Shown: positions 27,773 through 38,003 of the stretch, piece by piece
Layout: each line of letters starts with the position of its first letter
Position numbering within the stretch: the first letter of the stretch is position 1
Source: Cytophagales bacterium
GTDB lineage: Bacteria; Bacteroidota; Bacteroidia; Cytophagales; Spirosomataceae
Direction of reading: 5' to 3'
DNA: 64,000 bases
Assembly (NCBI GenBank): GCA_013298025.1
Contig: JAAFJE010000004.1
Span: 62,001 to 126,000, forward strand
Made by a program: the position numbers and the translations under genes
Notes under the pieces: generated by a model
Database searches by the model: none
What the model saw: the letters and a program-made list of their open reading frames with translations, nothing else
What the model was told of the DNA's origin: nothing

Positions 27773-29116
27773 TTACAATTTTAGCACACTTCTTCTACCC
27801 AATTTCTTGGCTTCAAAAGTCAAGTATTTTTTATTGATTTTATTCAAAACGGCATATACAGAATCACTTTGGGCATTTACACCCGACAAGACGATGGTTG
27901 AATCGTTAAGTTGTTTGAAGGATAAAATAAATTGGTCGTTTCGATGATTGACGTTCCGATTTTTTAGCGAAAGTATCGCTCGTGCGGTGTCTATCTTATA
28001 TTCATAATAATGACGACCCTGCGACCCTGCCAATTCGTAAATACGAGCGGAATCCTTTTCAAAGAGTTCTTCGCTTGGCAAATGCACCAGTTGTACAGGC
28101 TGATTGGATTTAATACTTATCGTATTCCATTTTTCAAAAACCACATTTTGCCAGCGTAAAGTATCTGTTTTAGAATAAGGAATGGTTTGGTTATTCCACT
28201 TAAATTCACTTACATTGTAAAGTCCTGCGGTATTGGCTAAACCCTTTTGGGCAGGGAAATGATAGCCTCCATCTTGGTAAGCTCCGTAGGTTTTTAGGCC
28301 ATACACTACCACAAAAAAGAGGATAAATACAGATTTTACTGCCAGCCGAATTTGTTTCCAATTGCCCTCAAAAACAGGTTGGAAAGTATTCGGAAGTGTG
28401 GGTTTTTCTAAAGAAAGTACATTGAAAAGCCGTATGGCATCAAAGGCAAAAAGGTAAAGAGCCAAAGCAACCAAATAAAAAGCATAGACGTATTCGCCGC
28501 CTTCGTAAGCAATGTTTGAAATGGCTACGTTTCCAGCAAAAGGTAAAATTATCAAAGTTGCAATGGTTGTGGTTTTTCGGTTGAGTAACAACAAACCGCC
28601 TACAATTTCGACCAACCCTAAAAAGGATTGATAACTTGGCACAACGCCCAAACCCAAAGAAAAGAGTTTCCAAGCCGTAAAATCACCATATTCTGTATTC
28701 AAATTGCTGATAGAAGGAATTGGCGACTGAATCGGGAAGAATTTCAAAAAACCATAAGCAATCACGCCTATCGCTAAACGATAACGCACCAATACTCTTA
28801 ACCAATAATATAACTTATCGTAATCAAGCTCTTTTTTGTAAAAAGTTTTGCCTAAAATCGTCCCGATAAGTGCCAATACCGCTATGATAAGCCAGTTAAT
28901 AAAACTACTTTCTCCGATAAAATCAGGGGCATATTTCGAGAGATAAAAAATATCTCGATAAGTCACCCCCAACCAATTGATAGAGAAAAGATGTTTGAAA
29001 AAAGAAATATCTAAAGGGAGTATTTGAAAAAAGAAATAAATACCAAAAAACTTAAATACCAGTTGTTCGGTTTTGGTCCATTCCCCTTGTGTTTCAATCG
29101 TTGGTACTTGTGCCAT
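27773..29116 (-). CDS. DoxX-like membrane protein with conserved C-terminal domain (paralogue 3)
   Basis: About 447 residues from MAQVPTIETQGEW; a start ten codons earlier is possible. Hydrophobic segments alternate as in paralogues 1 and 2 (FFGIYFFFQILPLDISFF, LYYWLRVLVRYRLAIGVIAYGFLKF). The soluble domain has YNVSEFKWNNQTIPYSKTD, RWQNVVFEKWNTISIK and DSVYAVLNKINKKYL. It lies 62 bases after SusD3 and 24 bases before paralogue 2, so two copies stand in tandem. This supports a role tied to the SusCD systems, perhaps as a pair. Confidence 0.75.
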   Translation of the reverse strand: MAQVPTIETQGEWTKTEQLVFKFFGIYFFFQILPLDISFFKHLFSINWLGVTYRDIFYLSKYAPDFIGESSFINWLIIAVLALIGTILGKTFYKKELDYDKLYYWLRVLVRYRLAIGVIAYGFLKFFPIQSPIPSISNLNTEYGDFTAWKLFSLGLGVVPSYQSFLGLVEIVGGLLLLNRKTTTIATLIILPFAGNVAISNIAYEGGEYVYAFYLVALALYLFAFDAIRLFNVLSLEKPTLPNTFQPVFEGNWKQIRLAVKSVFILFFVVVYGLKTYGAYQDGGYHFPAQKGLANTAGLYNVSEFKWNNQTIPYSKTDTLRWQNVVFEKWNTISIKSNQPVQLVHLPSEELFEKDSARIYELAGSQGRHYYEYKIDTARAILSLKNRNVNHRNDQFILSFKQLNDSTIVLSGVNAQSDSVYAVLNKINKKYLTFEAKKLGRRSVLKL

Positions 29117-29178
29117 TGTATTCGTTGATTTAAAGGTTTTATACAAGGCTATCTATTTGATAACCTTGTATATAAGAA

Positions 29179-30516
29179 TTAATATCCTTGATTTTGAACC
29201 AATGATTTATCAATCAATAATTCACCTGCTGGAATAGGCAACACCAATCTATTGGCATCAGTCAAGTTGAAAACCTGTGCCGCCCGTCCCGTTCTTACAA
29301 TATCGTACCAGCGATGTGGTTCTAAGGCAAACTCTACTCTTCTTTCGTTTTCAATCGCCAATAGTACTGCCGAAGTACTTGCGGCAGTGCTTGCAGCAAC
29401 ACCAGCACGGTCACGCACGGCATTCAAATCAGCCAAAGCGTCTGTTAGTTTATCTTGGTTGGCTCTGGCTTCGGCACGAATCAAGTACAATTCTGCAATA
29501 CGAATAATGTAACTTGGGTCTGAAGCAGGAGTACGATAATAGAGGTTTCCATACCAACGGTTTTGATTGTCTTTGGCTACCAACGTACTGCGAGTACCAC
29601 CAATCGTTGGGTCGTTCAACAAGGCTACGATAGCATCGTTAGGAGCCCATTGGCGAGTACCTCCGTTGGTTTGTGGTTGCCATTGGTTGCGGTGTGTGTT
29701 GGGTTCGTTGGCACTATAAAATATTTCAAAAACAGATTCTTGTGTACCTCTGGCATCGTTGGCAAAGAAAGTATTGAAAGGTTTCAAAAGGCGGTAGTTG
29801 GTGTCTGTCAATAACTTAGTAGCATATTCTTCGGCTTTTGCCCATTCTTTTTGATACAAATGATAACGAGCACGCAAAGCCCAAACCGTTTTGCGTGTGG
29901 CTCTATAACGGTCGGTTGTTAAAGGCAAAAGAGGTTCGGCCGCATCCAAGTCTTTCAATACTTGTGCATACGTTTCAGCCTGTGTACTTCTGCCAATGCC
30001 TCTATTTTCTGTTGGACTTGCCGTTGGTTTTGTAACAATTGGTACACCTCCCCAAGTACGAGCTAAATCAAAATACGCCAAAGCTCTAATAAAATAAGCC
30101 TCACCAATGATTTGATTTTTAAGCGTTTCTGTCAATAATGGGTCTGTTACGGTTGGCACTTTGGCTAATACATTGTTGGCTCTATTGATGGTGACATAAA
30201 TCGCCGTCCAAGCACCTGCAATGGTCGAATTATCAGCATTTACTTTTTTATTGATAAACTCCTGTACTTGCGACTGCGAGCCTGTCCACTGAATATTATC
30301 ACCCGATAAATAGCCAATCGACTGGAAGGTTGTACCATAGTAATTACCACTGGCAAGTGCCGAATATACCCCTCTGATAGCTGTTTCAGAAGAAGCTTTA
30401 TCGTAAATCGTTTGTGTGTCGGAGATAGATTCTAAAGGCTTCACATCCAGATAATCTGCACATGAAGACAATAAAGCTACTATTCCTATTGAATATATAT
30501 ATTTTAATGCTCTCAT
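29179..30516 (-). CDS. SusD/RagB-family outer-membrane lipoprotein (SusD3)
   Basis: 445 residues from MRALKYIYSIGIVALLSSC, with the lipidated Cys at 19; the longer in-frame start was rejected. SusD features are AYFIRALAYFDLARTWGGVPIV, YAQVLKDLDAAEPLLP, AYIIRIAELYLIRAEA-type helices near the C-terminus, NERRVEFALEPHRWYDIVRTG and a final VLPIPAGEL segment. It is of the standard RagB/SusD type and less similar to SusD1 and SusD2 than they are to each other. It follows SusC3 by 51 bases. Confidence 0.95.
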   Translation of the reverse strand: MRALKYIYSIGIVALLSSCADYLDVKPLESISDTQTIYDKASSETAIRGVYSALASGNYYGTTFQSIGYLSGDNIQWTGSQSQVQEFINKKVNADNSTIAGAWTAIYVTINRANNVLAKVPTVTDPLLTETLKNQIIGEAYFIRALAYFDLARTWGGVPIVTKPTASPTENRGIGRSTQAETYAQVLKDLDAAEPLLPLTTDRYRATRKTVWALRARYHLYQKEWAKAEEYATKLLTDTNYRLLKPFNTFFANDARGTQESVFEIFYSANEPNTHRNQWQPQTNGGTRQWAPNDAIVALLNDPTIGGTRSTLVAKDNQNRWYGNLYYRTPASDPSYIIRIAELYLIRAEARANQDKLTDALADLNAVRDRAGVAASTAASTSAVLLAIENERRVEFALEPHRWYDIVRTGRAAQVFNLTDANRLVLPIPAGELLIDKSLVQNQGY

Positions 30517-30567
30517 TTTCCTAAATTTTAAATGATTCTTTTCCAAATAATCTTTATACGGTTTGCT

Positions 30568-33500
30568 TTAGAAAGTAATATTAAAGCCTGCTTGGAAACT
30601 ACGTGGCTGAGGTGGAGTTCCTAAATCAATCCCTTGTGCGTTTTGGTCGCTACTTGCACTTGATTCAGGGTCAAGACCCGTGTAGTTGGTAATTAGGAAT
30701 AAATTTGTGCCATTTACATATACCTTGAAGGCTTCTGCTCCCAATTTTTTCGCAAATGCTTTGGGTAAATTATAGGCTATGTTCAACGAACGAAGACGTA
30801 GAAACGAACCATCTTCCAACCATCTGCTGCCACCGTCACGATAGTTATTGACATTCACGCCATCGGGACGAGGAACGTCGGTAATATCGCCTGGTTTTTG
30901 CCATCTTGCCAAATTACTGGCTAAAATGACACGAGCCGCATCTCTTGCTCCGCCACCTTCACCAAAGAATCTGTTGTGGTTATAAATTTTGTTTCCGTAT
31001 TGAAATGCCAAAAATGCTGATACTTCAAAGCCTTTATAACTAAAATTATTGGTGAGTCCTCCGAAGAATTTGGGCCAAATACTGCCTACAATCTGGCGGT
31101 CGGCAACGGTAATTTGTCCGTCTTTGTTGACATCTTCATACACAGCATTGCCCGTTTGTGGGTCAACGTACAATTGTTTATACACCCAGAAAGAATACAA
31201 GGGCGTGCCTTGTTGCTGTAAAATCAAATCACGGCTTCCGTATTTAAGCGGAGCTTCTAATTTTTCAATATTATTGATGTTCTGAGCAAGATTGAAACTT
31301 GAAGTCCAAACAAAATTTCTTCCTTGAATATTTGTCGTATTGATGTTTAGTTCAAAACCTTTGTTACTGATTTCAGCGGCATTACTCCAATAATTCGCAA
31401 AACCAGTTGTGCTTGGTAAAGCCAATTGTAATAGCCCATCACGAGTATATTTCGTATAGTAATTCAATTCAAACGCTACTCTTCCATTCCACAGAGCAGC
31501 ATCTACACCCACATTAAATTGATTGGTTCTTTCCCATTTTAAGTCAGGGTTTGCCAATTGTTGTGGAGCAATGCCTGCACTTCCTTGGTAAGACGCTCCG
31601 CCTGTCCAAAGCCCTTGTGCGGCAAAGTTTCCAATGCCATTTTGGTTTCCTACAATACCATAACTTGCTTTGAGTTTGAGGTCTGATAAAACAGCAACAT
31701 CTCTTAAAAAGCTTTCTTGTTTCACTCTCCAGGCCGCACCTACTGCGGGGAAATACCCCCATTTTCTATCAGAACCAAAGCGAGAAGAGCCATCAGCACG
31801 TACACTTACATTGAATAAGTATTTGTTATCGTAGCTATAATCTGCTTTGGCAAAAAATGAAGCTAAATTACTTTTACTCCAGCTTTGTGTACTGGTGGTC
31901 GTAGCTGCCGAAGAAATAATCGTAAATGAATTATTAGCAAAACCTCTACCTTCTGCGTAAGTTCTTGTTAGAACATCACTTTGTAAAGTATTACCAACTA
32001 CCGCTCCAAAGGAATGCTTTTCTCCAATTTTTTGACGATAAGTAAGCGTCTGTTCATTTAATAAAGAAGAAAACTGCGTAATGGAAGAAGTAGCCAAACC
32101 ACCTTGAGCACCCAACAACAAGAAAGTATTCCAGTACTCCGATTCGTTGTAATTGTTGTAGTCAACGCCCCAACTTGAACGAAATTTCAGATTTGGTAAT
32201 AAATAAGCCTCGGCGTAAAGATTACCAATGTAACGTAAACTGGTTGAGTGAACATCGTAATTTTCTAACAAAAGTGTTAGGTTATCAAAACCTGCACGTC
32301 CTACTAAAACGCCTTGTTCGTTATAAGGCGATAAATACGTAGGTGTATGCAAGGCAGCCTGTAATAAACCTCCTTGCGGGCCATCGCCTGCACGTGCCTG
32401 ATTACGATACGTTCTTGTGAAAGAATTGCTTACGCCTATTTGTACTTTATCGTTGATTTTTTGGTCAAGATTTACTTTGAAGCTTGCTCTATTGAATGTA
32501 ATCGGTTTCAGAATGGCTTCTTGTGAATTAAACCCGCCACCAATATAATATTTCGTTGTTTTCGTACCGCCCGTCAGCGATACATCATAGCTTTGAAGCG
32601 TAGCTGTACGGAAAGCTTCGCTGAGGCGGTCGTAGGTTTTTTGTTCTTCTGGCAAGCCTCTACCACCTTCTGAAACAGGTCTGAAAGGACGATTGGCAAC
32701 AGTTCTGTTCAACGAAGGCGTGTCTTTTCCTGTATTAATCCACCATTCGTTTACTAATTGAGCGTGTTCTGGTCCAGTGGTCAACTCCCACAATTTTGCG
32801 GCTTTTGCTTGTCCGAAACTGGCGTTGATGTTTACTTTGGGTGCTTGTTCAAAATTCCCCCTTTTGGTCGAAATCAAAATAACACCATTCGCCCCTCTTG
32901 AACCATATAGTGCTGTGGCTTCGGCATCTTTCAATACTTCAATACTCTGAATGTCAGCAGGATTTAAGTCGGCAATTGGTGAAGTAGCCTTTCCGCCTGT
33001 ACCAATGGTTTGAAGACTGTTGCTGTTGATAAATACGCCATCTATCACATAAAGCGGGTCGTTATCGGCGTTGATAGAAGTAGCCCCACGTACCCTTACA
33101 TTAACAGCCTCGCCCGGAACACCCGTAGCCGAAGAAATTTGTACACCAGCTACTTTGCCTTGTAACTGTGCATCAATACTTCCTACTGGAATACTACTTA
33201 CTTCGCTTGGATTTACCTTTGTGATTGAACCAATCAGATTTTTACGTTCTTGCGTGCCATAACCTACTACGACAATCTCACTTAATTCTTTGTTGTTAGC
33301 TCTAAGTTGAATGTCAATGTTATTCGTTTTTGCTACTACTTCTTTGGTATCATAACCAACCGAACTAATGATTAAAGTATAAGGCAATTTTTGCCCTGTT
33401 TTAAAATAAAACCTACCTTCTGAGTCAGACAAAACACCGTGAGTAGTTCCTTTAATTTTGATAGAAGCACCTATGATGGGTTCTCTCGAACTTTCATCTA

Positions 33501-33612
33501 CTATTGTTCCTGAAAGATTTGAGTTAATTGTTGCATTCGTATTTTGAGCCAAAACCCCATAAGGAATCAGCAAAATACCAAGCAAAAATTGCATTAGTAA
33601 TTTTTTTTTCAT
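30568..33612 (-). CDS. SusC/RagA-family TonB-dependent transporter (SusC3)
   Basis: 1014 residues: signal peptide (MKKKLLMQFLLGILLIPYGV), carboxypeptidase-like domain (LSGTIVDESSREPIIGASI), TonB-box-like LSEIVVVGYGTQ, plug (NVRVRGATSINADNDPLYVI, IQSIEVLKDAEATALYGSRG) and a barrel ending FQAGFNITF. There is no STN domain. It is the first gene of the eight-gene block that ends at the DUF1684 terminator. The leader is about 170 bases, with a good promoter, a repeated operator-like sequence at the start site and an antisense terminator-like hairpin. Confidence 0.95.
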   Translation of the reverse strand: MKKKLLMQFLLGILLIPYGVLAQNTNATINSNLSGTIVDESSREPIIGASIKIKGTTHGVLSDSEGRFYFKTGQKLPYTLIISSVGYDTKEVVAKTNNIDIQLRANNKELSEIVVVGYGTQERKNLIGSITKVNPSEVSSIPVGSIDAQLQGKVAGVQISSATGVPGEAVNVRVRGATSINADNDPLYVIDGVFINSNSLQTIGTGGKATSPIADLNPADIQSIEVLKDAEATALYGSRGANGVILISTKRGNFEQAPKVNINASFGQAKAAKLWELTTGPEHAQLVNEWWINTGKDTPSLNRTVANRPFRPVSEGGRGLPEEQKTYDRLSEAFRTATLQSYDVSLTGGTKTTKYYIGGGFNSQEAILKPITFNRASFKVNLDQKINDKVQIGVSNSFTRTYRNQARAGDGPQGGLLQAALHTPTYLSPYNEQGVLVGRAGFDNLTLLLENYDVHSTSLRYIGNLYAEAYLLPNLKFRSSWGVDYNNYNESEYWNTFLLLGAQGGLATSSITQFSSLLNEQTLTYRQKIGEKHSFGAVVGNTLQSDVLTRTYAEGRGFANNSFTIISSAATTTSTQSWSKSNLASFFAKADYSYDNKYLFNVSVRADGSSRFGSDRKWGYFPAVGAAWRVKQESFLRDVAVLSDLKLKASYGIVGNQNGIGNFAAQGLWTGGASYQGSAGIAPQQLANPDLKWERTNQFNVGVDAALWNGRVAFELNYYTKYTRDGLLQLALPSTTGFANYWSNAAEISNKGFELNINTTNIQGRNFVWTSSFNLAQNINNIEKLEAPLKYGSRDLILQQQGTPLYSFWVYKQLYVDPQTGNAVYEDVNKDGQITVADRQIVGSIWPKFFGGLTNNFSYKGFEVSAFLAFQYGNKIYNHNRFFGEGGGARDAARVILASNLARWQKPGDITDVPRPDGVNVNNYRDGGSRWLEDGSFLRLRSLNIAYNLPKAFAKKLGAEAFKVYVNGTNLFLITNYTGLDPESSASSDQNAQGIDLGTPPQPRSFQAGFNITF

Positions 33613-33706
33613 TTACTTTGTGTTGGTTTTAAATTAACAATAAGGTCTTGGGCGTATTGCACTGCATACACCTAAATCATTCCACAATGAGCCTTTTTTA
33701 TAACCA

Positions 33707-33739
33707 GCCATTCCTGTTCCAGCAAGAATGGCCTTTTTT
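33707..33739 (+). terminator. Intrinsic terminator, plus-strand orientation, in the susC3 leader
   Basis: The stem GCCATTC/GAATGGC, extended inside by CTG/CAG, is followed by CTTTTTT on the plus strand. No plus-strand gene precedes it: upstream on that strand are the susC3 start codon and leader. It therefore fits the end of a short RNA antisense to the susC3 ribosome-binding region. Confidence 0.6.
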
Positions 33740-33758
33740 GATAGTTTTATTTCTATAA

Positions 33759-33785
33759 AGACTATATAGTATATAGACTATATAG
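33759..33785. repeat. Tandem operator-like repeat at the susC3 transcription start
   Basis: AGACTATATAG occurs twice, 16 bases apart (start to start), and the spacer continues the TATA-rich pattern. It overlaps the expected start of transcription just downstream of the -7 element, where a repressor could act. Confidence 0.5.
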
Positions 33786-33787
33786 GG

Positions 33788-33819
33788 CAAATTTAAGATT
33801 GAATTTTGGTACTAACAAA
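33788..33819 (-). promoter_or_regulatory. Promoter of the SusC3-to-DUF1684 operon
   Basis: On the minus strand TTTG and TAAATTTG (TAnnTTTG) are separated by 20 bases, a full match to the Bacteroidota sigma-ABfr consensus. The predicted transcription start is about 170 bases before the SusC3 ATG. Confidence 0.65.
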
Positions 33820-33981
33820 TTTTTTGGTAAAATCCATAGATTATTATAAAAAATCATTGGAATAGTATAAAATACTTATATAAAAAGGTTGTTATAATTA
33901 GTTCTAAACTTAGGTTTAAATGCTACGTAAACCATTCATATTCATTTAGTCTTGTATGAAAGTTTTCGAGTTATGTTAGTT

Positions 33982-34025
33982 GCCAACGCCTCATGTCATC
34001 AAAAGCTAGAACATGAGGCGTTGGC
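33982..34025 (-). terminator. Hairpin after metH
   Basis: A perfect 15-bp stem (GCCAACGCCTCATGT/ACATGAGGCGTTGGC) with a 14-base loop begins 5 bases after the metH stop. It lacks a U-run, like several other hairpins in this window, but its place fits a 3'-end structure. Confidence 0.65.
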
Positions 34026-34030
34026 GGGTG

Positions 34031-37000
34031 TTACGCATCATAATTCAACACAGGGGCAAGCCATTTTTCGGCGGTTGCCAAGTCCATGCCTTTGCGTTGG
34101 GCGTAATCTTCTACTTGGTCTTTGGCGATTTTGCCTAGTCCGAAATACTTCGCTGCTGGGTTTGAAAAATACCATCCCGAAACCGAACTTGCTGGGTACA
34201 TGGCAAAGCTTTCCGTAAGCGTAATGCCGATTTGTTCGGCTTGAAGTAATTGGAATAAGGTTGCTTTTTCGGTATGGTCTGGACAAGCCGGATAGCCCGG
34301 TGCTGGACGAATCCCTTGATATACCTCGTCGATTAGCTCTTCGTTGCTGTAAGTTTCGTTGGCGGCATAACCCCAATATTCTTTTCTCACTTTTTCGTGC
34401 ATCAATTCGGCAAATGCCTCCGCCAAACGGTCGGCGATGGCTTTAAGCATGATGCTGTTGTAGTCGTCGTGGTCTTTTTCGTATTGTTCCAACAACGCTT
34501 CGATGCCAATACCTGCGGTTACGGCAAACGCTCCGATATAGTCTTCCTTTCCTGTGCTTTCGGGTGCAACAAAGTCGGACAAACACAAATTGGGCAAATG
34601 GGCCGCTTTTTGTCCTTGTTGACGCAAGTGGTGCAGCACCGTAGGCGTACTTTCTACCAATTGACCTTCGCTATCGACAGCCGTATGGCTCAATATGCGG
34701 TAGCCTTCACCTTTGAGCGAGCCTTGGCCTGCTTTGTCGTATTGGTATTTCTCAAAAGGATGCAATACGATGTCGTCTTCTACCGAATTGGCAGGGTAAA
34801 AGCCAATGACGGCACGGGCTTTGAGCGTTTTCTCTTTGATAACTTTTGCCAACATGGCTTGGGCATCGGCATATAATTTGCGTGCTTCCGAGCCAATGAT
34901 TTCGTTGTCGAAAATCTTTGGATATTTACCCGATAACTGCCAAGTAGAAAAGAAGGGTGTCCAGTCGATGTATTTTGCAATTTCTGCCAAATCGTACTCT
35001 TCAAAAATCTTCGTTCCTAAGAAACTTGGTTTATGTGCCTGAAAAATAGTCCAATCAATAGGTGCTTTTTTGTTGCGAGCCTCCTTGATGCTGAGGTAGT
35101 TTTTATCTCGTTTGCGTCCAGCGTGTTCTTCTCTCAGGCGTGCATATTCGGTTTTGATTTCTTGGTAAATCTCTTCGTGTGTTTGCTCATTTTGCATCAA
35201 TCTGCCTGCCACAGGCACAGAGCGAGAAGCATCTAAAACGTGGATAACCGGCCCCGAATAATGGGGGTCGATTTTTACGGCTGTATGGATGCGTGAAGTG
35301 GTAGCACCGCCAATCAACAACGGCACGGTAAAGCCTTGTCGCTCCATTTCTTTGGCTACGCCCACCATTTCATCTAACGAAGGTGTAATCAGACCCGAAA
35401 GCCCAATAATATCTACTTGGTGTTCTTTGGCGGCGGCCAAGATTTTATCGGTAGCCACCATTACGCCCAAGTCCACCACTTCGTAGTTGTTGCAACCCAA
35501 TACTACGCCTACAATATTTTTACCGATGTCATGCACATCGCCTTTAACGGTAGCCAACAAGATTTTACCTGCACTCGAACTTTCGCCGCCTGCTTTTTCG
35601 GCTTCGATGTAGGGCAATAAATAGGCTACTGCTTTTTTCATCACACGAGCCGATTTTACTACTTGTGGTAAAAACATTTTGCCTTCGCCAAACAAATCGC
35701 CCACAACGTTCATGCCGTCCATCAATGGCCCTTCTATGACGTGCAATGGCTTCGCTACTTGCTGGCGTGCTTCTTCTACGTCTTGGTCGATAAACTCGGT
35801 AAGACCTTTGATAAGGGCGTGTTCGAGGCGTTTGTTTACGGGCAATTGTCGCCACGCATTATCTACGACTTGTTCTTTGCCTTTCGATTTTACGGTTTCG
35901 GCAAACGTAACAAGGCGTTCGGTTGAGTCGGCACGGCGGTTGAGTAGTACATCTTCGCATAGCTCTAGCATATCTTTGGGAATATCGTTGTAAACTCCAA
36001 GCTGACTGGCGTTTACAATGCCCATGTCCATACCTGCCTTGATGGCGTGGTACAAAAACACCGTGTGCATGGCTTCACGCACGGGTTCGTTTCCTCTGAA
36101 AGAAAAGGAGATATTCGACACCCCACCCGAAACTTTGGCATGAGGCAAGTTTTCTTTTATCCAGCGTGTAGCATTGATAAAGTCGATGGCGTAATTGTTG
36201 TGTTCTTCAATCCCTGTAGCGACCGTCAAGATATTGGGGTCGAAAATGATGTCTTGCGGAGGAAAATGAACTTCGTCCACCAAAATACGGTAGGCTCTGG
36301 TACAAATCTCAACCCTGCGTTCATACGAATCGGCTTGGCCTTTTTCGTCGAAAGCCATTACTACAGCCGCCGCACCGTAGCGTTTTACTTTCTCGGCTGT
36401 TTCTTTAAATTTTTCTTCTCCTTCTTTTAATGAAATAGAGTTGACAATAGATTTTCCTTGCACACATTTCAAACCTGCTTCAATCACTTCCCATTTCGAC
36501 GAGTCTATCATAATAGGCAAACGGGCAATGTCAGGCTCGGCCATCAACAGATTCAAAAAGGTAGTCATGGCTTGCACGCCATCAATCATTCCTTCGTCCA
36601 TGTTTACGTCTATCACCTGTGCACCGCCATCTACTTGCTCACGTGCCACGGCAATGGCTTCATCGTATTTGTTTTCACGAATCAATCGGGCAAATTTTTT
36701 CGAGCCTGTTACATTACAACGCTCACCCACATTGACGAAGTTGGTGGCTTGGGTAATTTTCAAAGGTTCTAATCCCGAAAGCTTTTGAATAGGTTCTATG
36801 GCTGGAATTTCCCTTGGTTTGTATCGGGCGGCTACGTCGGCAATGGCTTTGATGTGTGCTGGCGTAGTTCCGCAACAGCCCCCGATGATATTGATAAAAC
36901 TATGGGTTAAAAAGTCTTCTACAATCACCGCCATTTGTTCGGGTGTTTGGTCGTATTCGCCCATTTCGTTGGGCAAACCAGCATTGGGGTGAGCCGACAC

Positions 37001-37801
37001 CATGAAGGGCGCTTCTTCTGCCAAAATTTTTACATACGGACGCATCAAGTCTGCCCCTAAAGCACAGTTTAAGCCAATCGAAAGCAAGGGCAAATGCGAA
37101 ACCGAGGTCAAAAAGGCTTCGGTGGTTTGTCCCGAAAGGGTACGCCCCGAAGCGTCGGTGATTGTACCCGAAACCATGATAGGCAAATAGGGCTTTTCGG
37201 GATTGTTTTTATAGAATAAATCAATCGCAAACAACGCTGCTTTGGCATTGAGCGTATCGAAAATGGTTTCTACTAAAAAGGCATCTACACCGCCATCGAC
37301 CAACCCCCTGATTTGTTCGGTGTAGGCTTCTACCAATTCATCAAACGTCACTGCCCTAAAACCGGGGTCGTTTACGTCGGGTGAAAGTGAAAGGGTACGG
37401 TTGGTTGGGCCAATAGAGCCTGCCACAAAGCGGGGTCTTTCAGGATTTTGGGCTGTAAATTCGTCGGCAACTTCTCTGGCGATTTTGGCAGCATAGTAGT
37501 TCAAATCATACACATATTCTTCCATGTGGTAATCGGCCATTGCAATAGAAGTGGACGAAAAAGTATTGGTTTCGGCAATGTCGGCACCTGCTTCAAAATA
37601 TTTGGCATGAATCTCTTTGATTACATCGGGACGAGTAATCGAAAGCATATCGTTGTTGCCTTTTACTTCGTGCGGAAAATCTTTGAATTGTTCGCCTCGA
37701 TAATCGGCATCGGTCAATTTATATTGCTGAATCAATGAACCCATTGCTCCATCTAGTACAAGGATTCTTTCTTTTAAAATTTCACGAATATTCGGACGCA
37801 T
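34031..37801 (-). CDS. metH: Cobalamin-dependent methionine synthase
   Basis: 1256 residues, the full-length MetH form. The order of domains is: homocysteine S-methyltransferase (about 1-330; zinc cysteines in GLNCALG and GGCCGTTP), pterin-binding domain (about 350-620; [18 protein letters not shown]), B12 cap and binding domains (about 650-900; [14 protein letters not shown] gives the lower-ligand His, then GLSGLITPS and LLIGGATTS), and the AdoMet-dependent reactivation domain (about 930-1250; YYFGYPA-type region and ending near [21 protein letters not shown]). It transfers methyl from methyltetrahydrofolate to homocysteine in the cytoplasm. It is a single-gene unit, divergent from an Lrp/AsnC regulator. 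No cobalamin riboswitch is visible in the roughly 60-base leader. Confidence 0.98.
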   Translation of the reverse strand: MRPNIREILKERILVLDGAMGSLIQQYKLTDADYRGEQFKDFPHEVKGNNDMLSITRPDVIKEIHAKYFEAGADIAETNTFSSTSIAMADYHMEEYVYDLNYYAAKIAREVADEFTAQNPERPRFVAGSIGPTNRTLSLSPDVNDPGFRAVTFDELVEAYTEQIRGLVDGGVDAFLVETIFDTLNAKAALFAIDLFYKNNPEKPYLPIMVSGTITDASGRTLSGQTTEAFLTSVSHLPLLSIGLNCALGADLMRPYVKILAEEAPFMVSAHPNAGLPNEMGEYDQTPEQMAVIVEDFLTHSFINIIGGCCGTTPAHIKAIADVAARYKPREIPAIEPIQKLSGLEPLKITQATNFVNVGERCNVTGSKKFARLIRENKYDEAIAVAREQVDGGAQVIDVNMDEGMIDGVQAMTTFLNLLMAEPDIARLPIMIDSSKWEVIEAGLKCVQGKSIVNSISLKEGEEKFKETAEKVKRYGAAAVVMAFDEKGQADSYERRVEICTRAYRILVDEVHFPPQDIIFDPNILTVATGIEEHNNYAIDFINATRWIKENLPHAKVSGGVSNISFSFRGNEPVREAMHTVFLYHAIKAGMDMGIVNASQLGVYNDIPKDMLELCEDVLLNRRADSTERLVTFAETVKSKGKEQVVDNAWRQLPVNKRLEHALIKGLTEFIDQDVEEARQQVAKPLHVIEGPLMDGMNVVGDLFGEGKMFLPQVVKSARVMKKAVAYLLPYIEAEKAGGESSSAGKILLATVKGDVHDIGKNIVGVVLGCNNYEVVDLGVMVATDKILAAAKEHQVDIIGLSGLITPSLDEMVGVAKEMERQGFTVPLLIGGATTSRIHTAVKIDPHYSGPVIHVLDASRSVPVAGRLMQNEQTHEEIYQEIKTEYARLREEHAGRKRDKNYLSIKEARNKKAPIDWTIFQAHKPSFLGTKIFEEYDLAEIAKYIDWTPFFSTWQLSGKYPKIFDNEIIGSEARKLYADAQAMLAKVIKEKTLKARAVIGFYPANSVEDDIVLHPFEKYQYDKAGQGSLKGEGYRILSHTAVDSEGQLVESTPTVLHHLRQQGQKAAHLPNLCLSDFVAPESTGKEDYIGAFAVTAGIGIEALLEQYEKDHDDYNSIMLKAIADRLAEAFAELMHEKVRKEYWGYAANETYSNEELIDEVYQGIRPAPGYPACPDHTEKATLFQLLQAEQIGITLTESFAMYPASSVSGWYFSNPAAKYFGLGKIAKDQVEDYAQRKGMDLATAEKWLAPVLNYDA

Positions 37802-37865
37802 CAGTTTCTTGGTTATGTTTTATCGTGGTAAGTGGAGGTGCTACTGCGTAGCAAAATTCCGCCTG

Positions 37866-37873
37866 CAAAGTTA
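37866..37873 (-). promoter_or_regulatory. Predicted -7 element of metH
   Basis: TAACTTTG on the minus strand matches TAnnTTTG. A spaced TTTG is not evident upstream. It lies in the divergent region shared with the Lrp/AsnC gene, so that regulator may control it. Confidence 0.4.
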
Positions 37874-38003
37874 CAAGCAAAAGATAATATTTATTATGTC
37901 TATTGATTAAATTAGATGTATTATCTTTATAAATATATATTTTAGATTTTTTATCTTAAATATGGTATATTTGAATAAATATTTTGATGAAACACTGCTA
38001 TTT

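Noticed and set aside
34397-34876. 159-codon plus-strand frame opposite metH
   Set aside because: It is a shadow of the conserved metH coding strand; its length reflects base composition and it shows no domain.
36047-36430. 127-codon plus-strand frame opposite metH
   Set aside because: Antisense to the pterin-binding domain; no start context or domain support.
37802-38003. Cobalamin riboswitch before metH
   Set aside because: The space to the predicted start is too short and no recognisable B12-box sequence is present.
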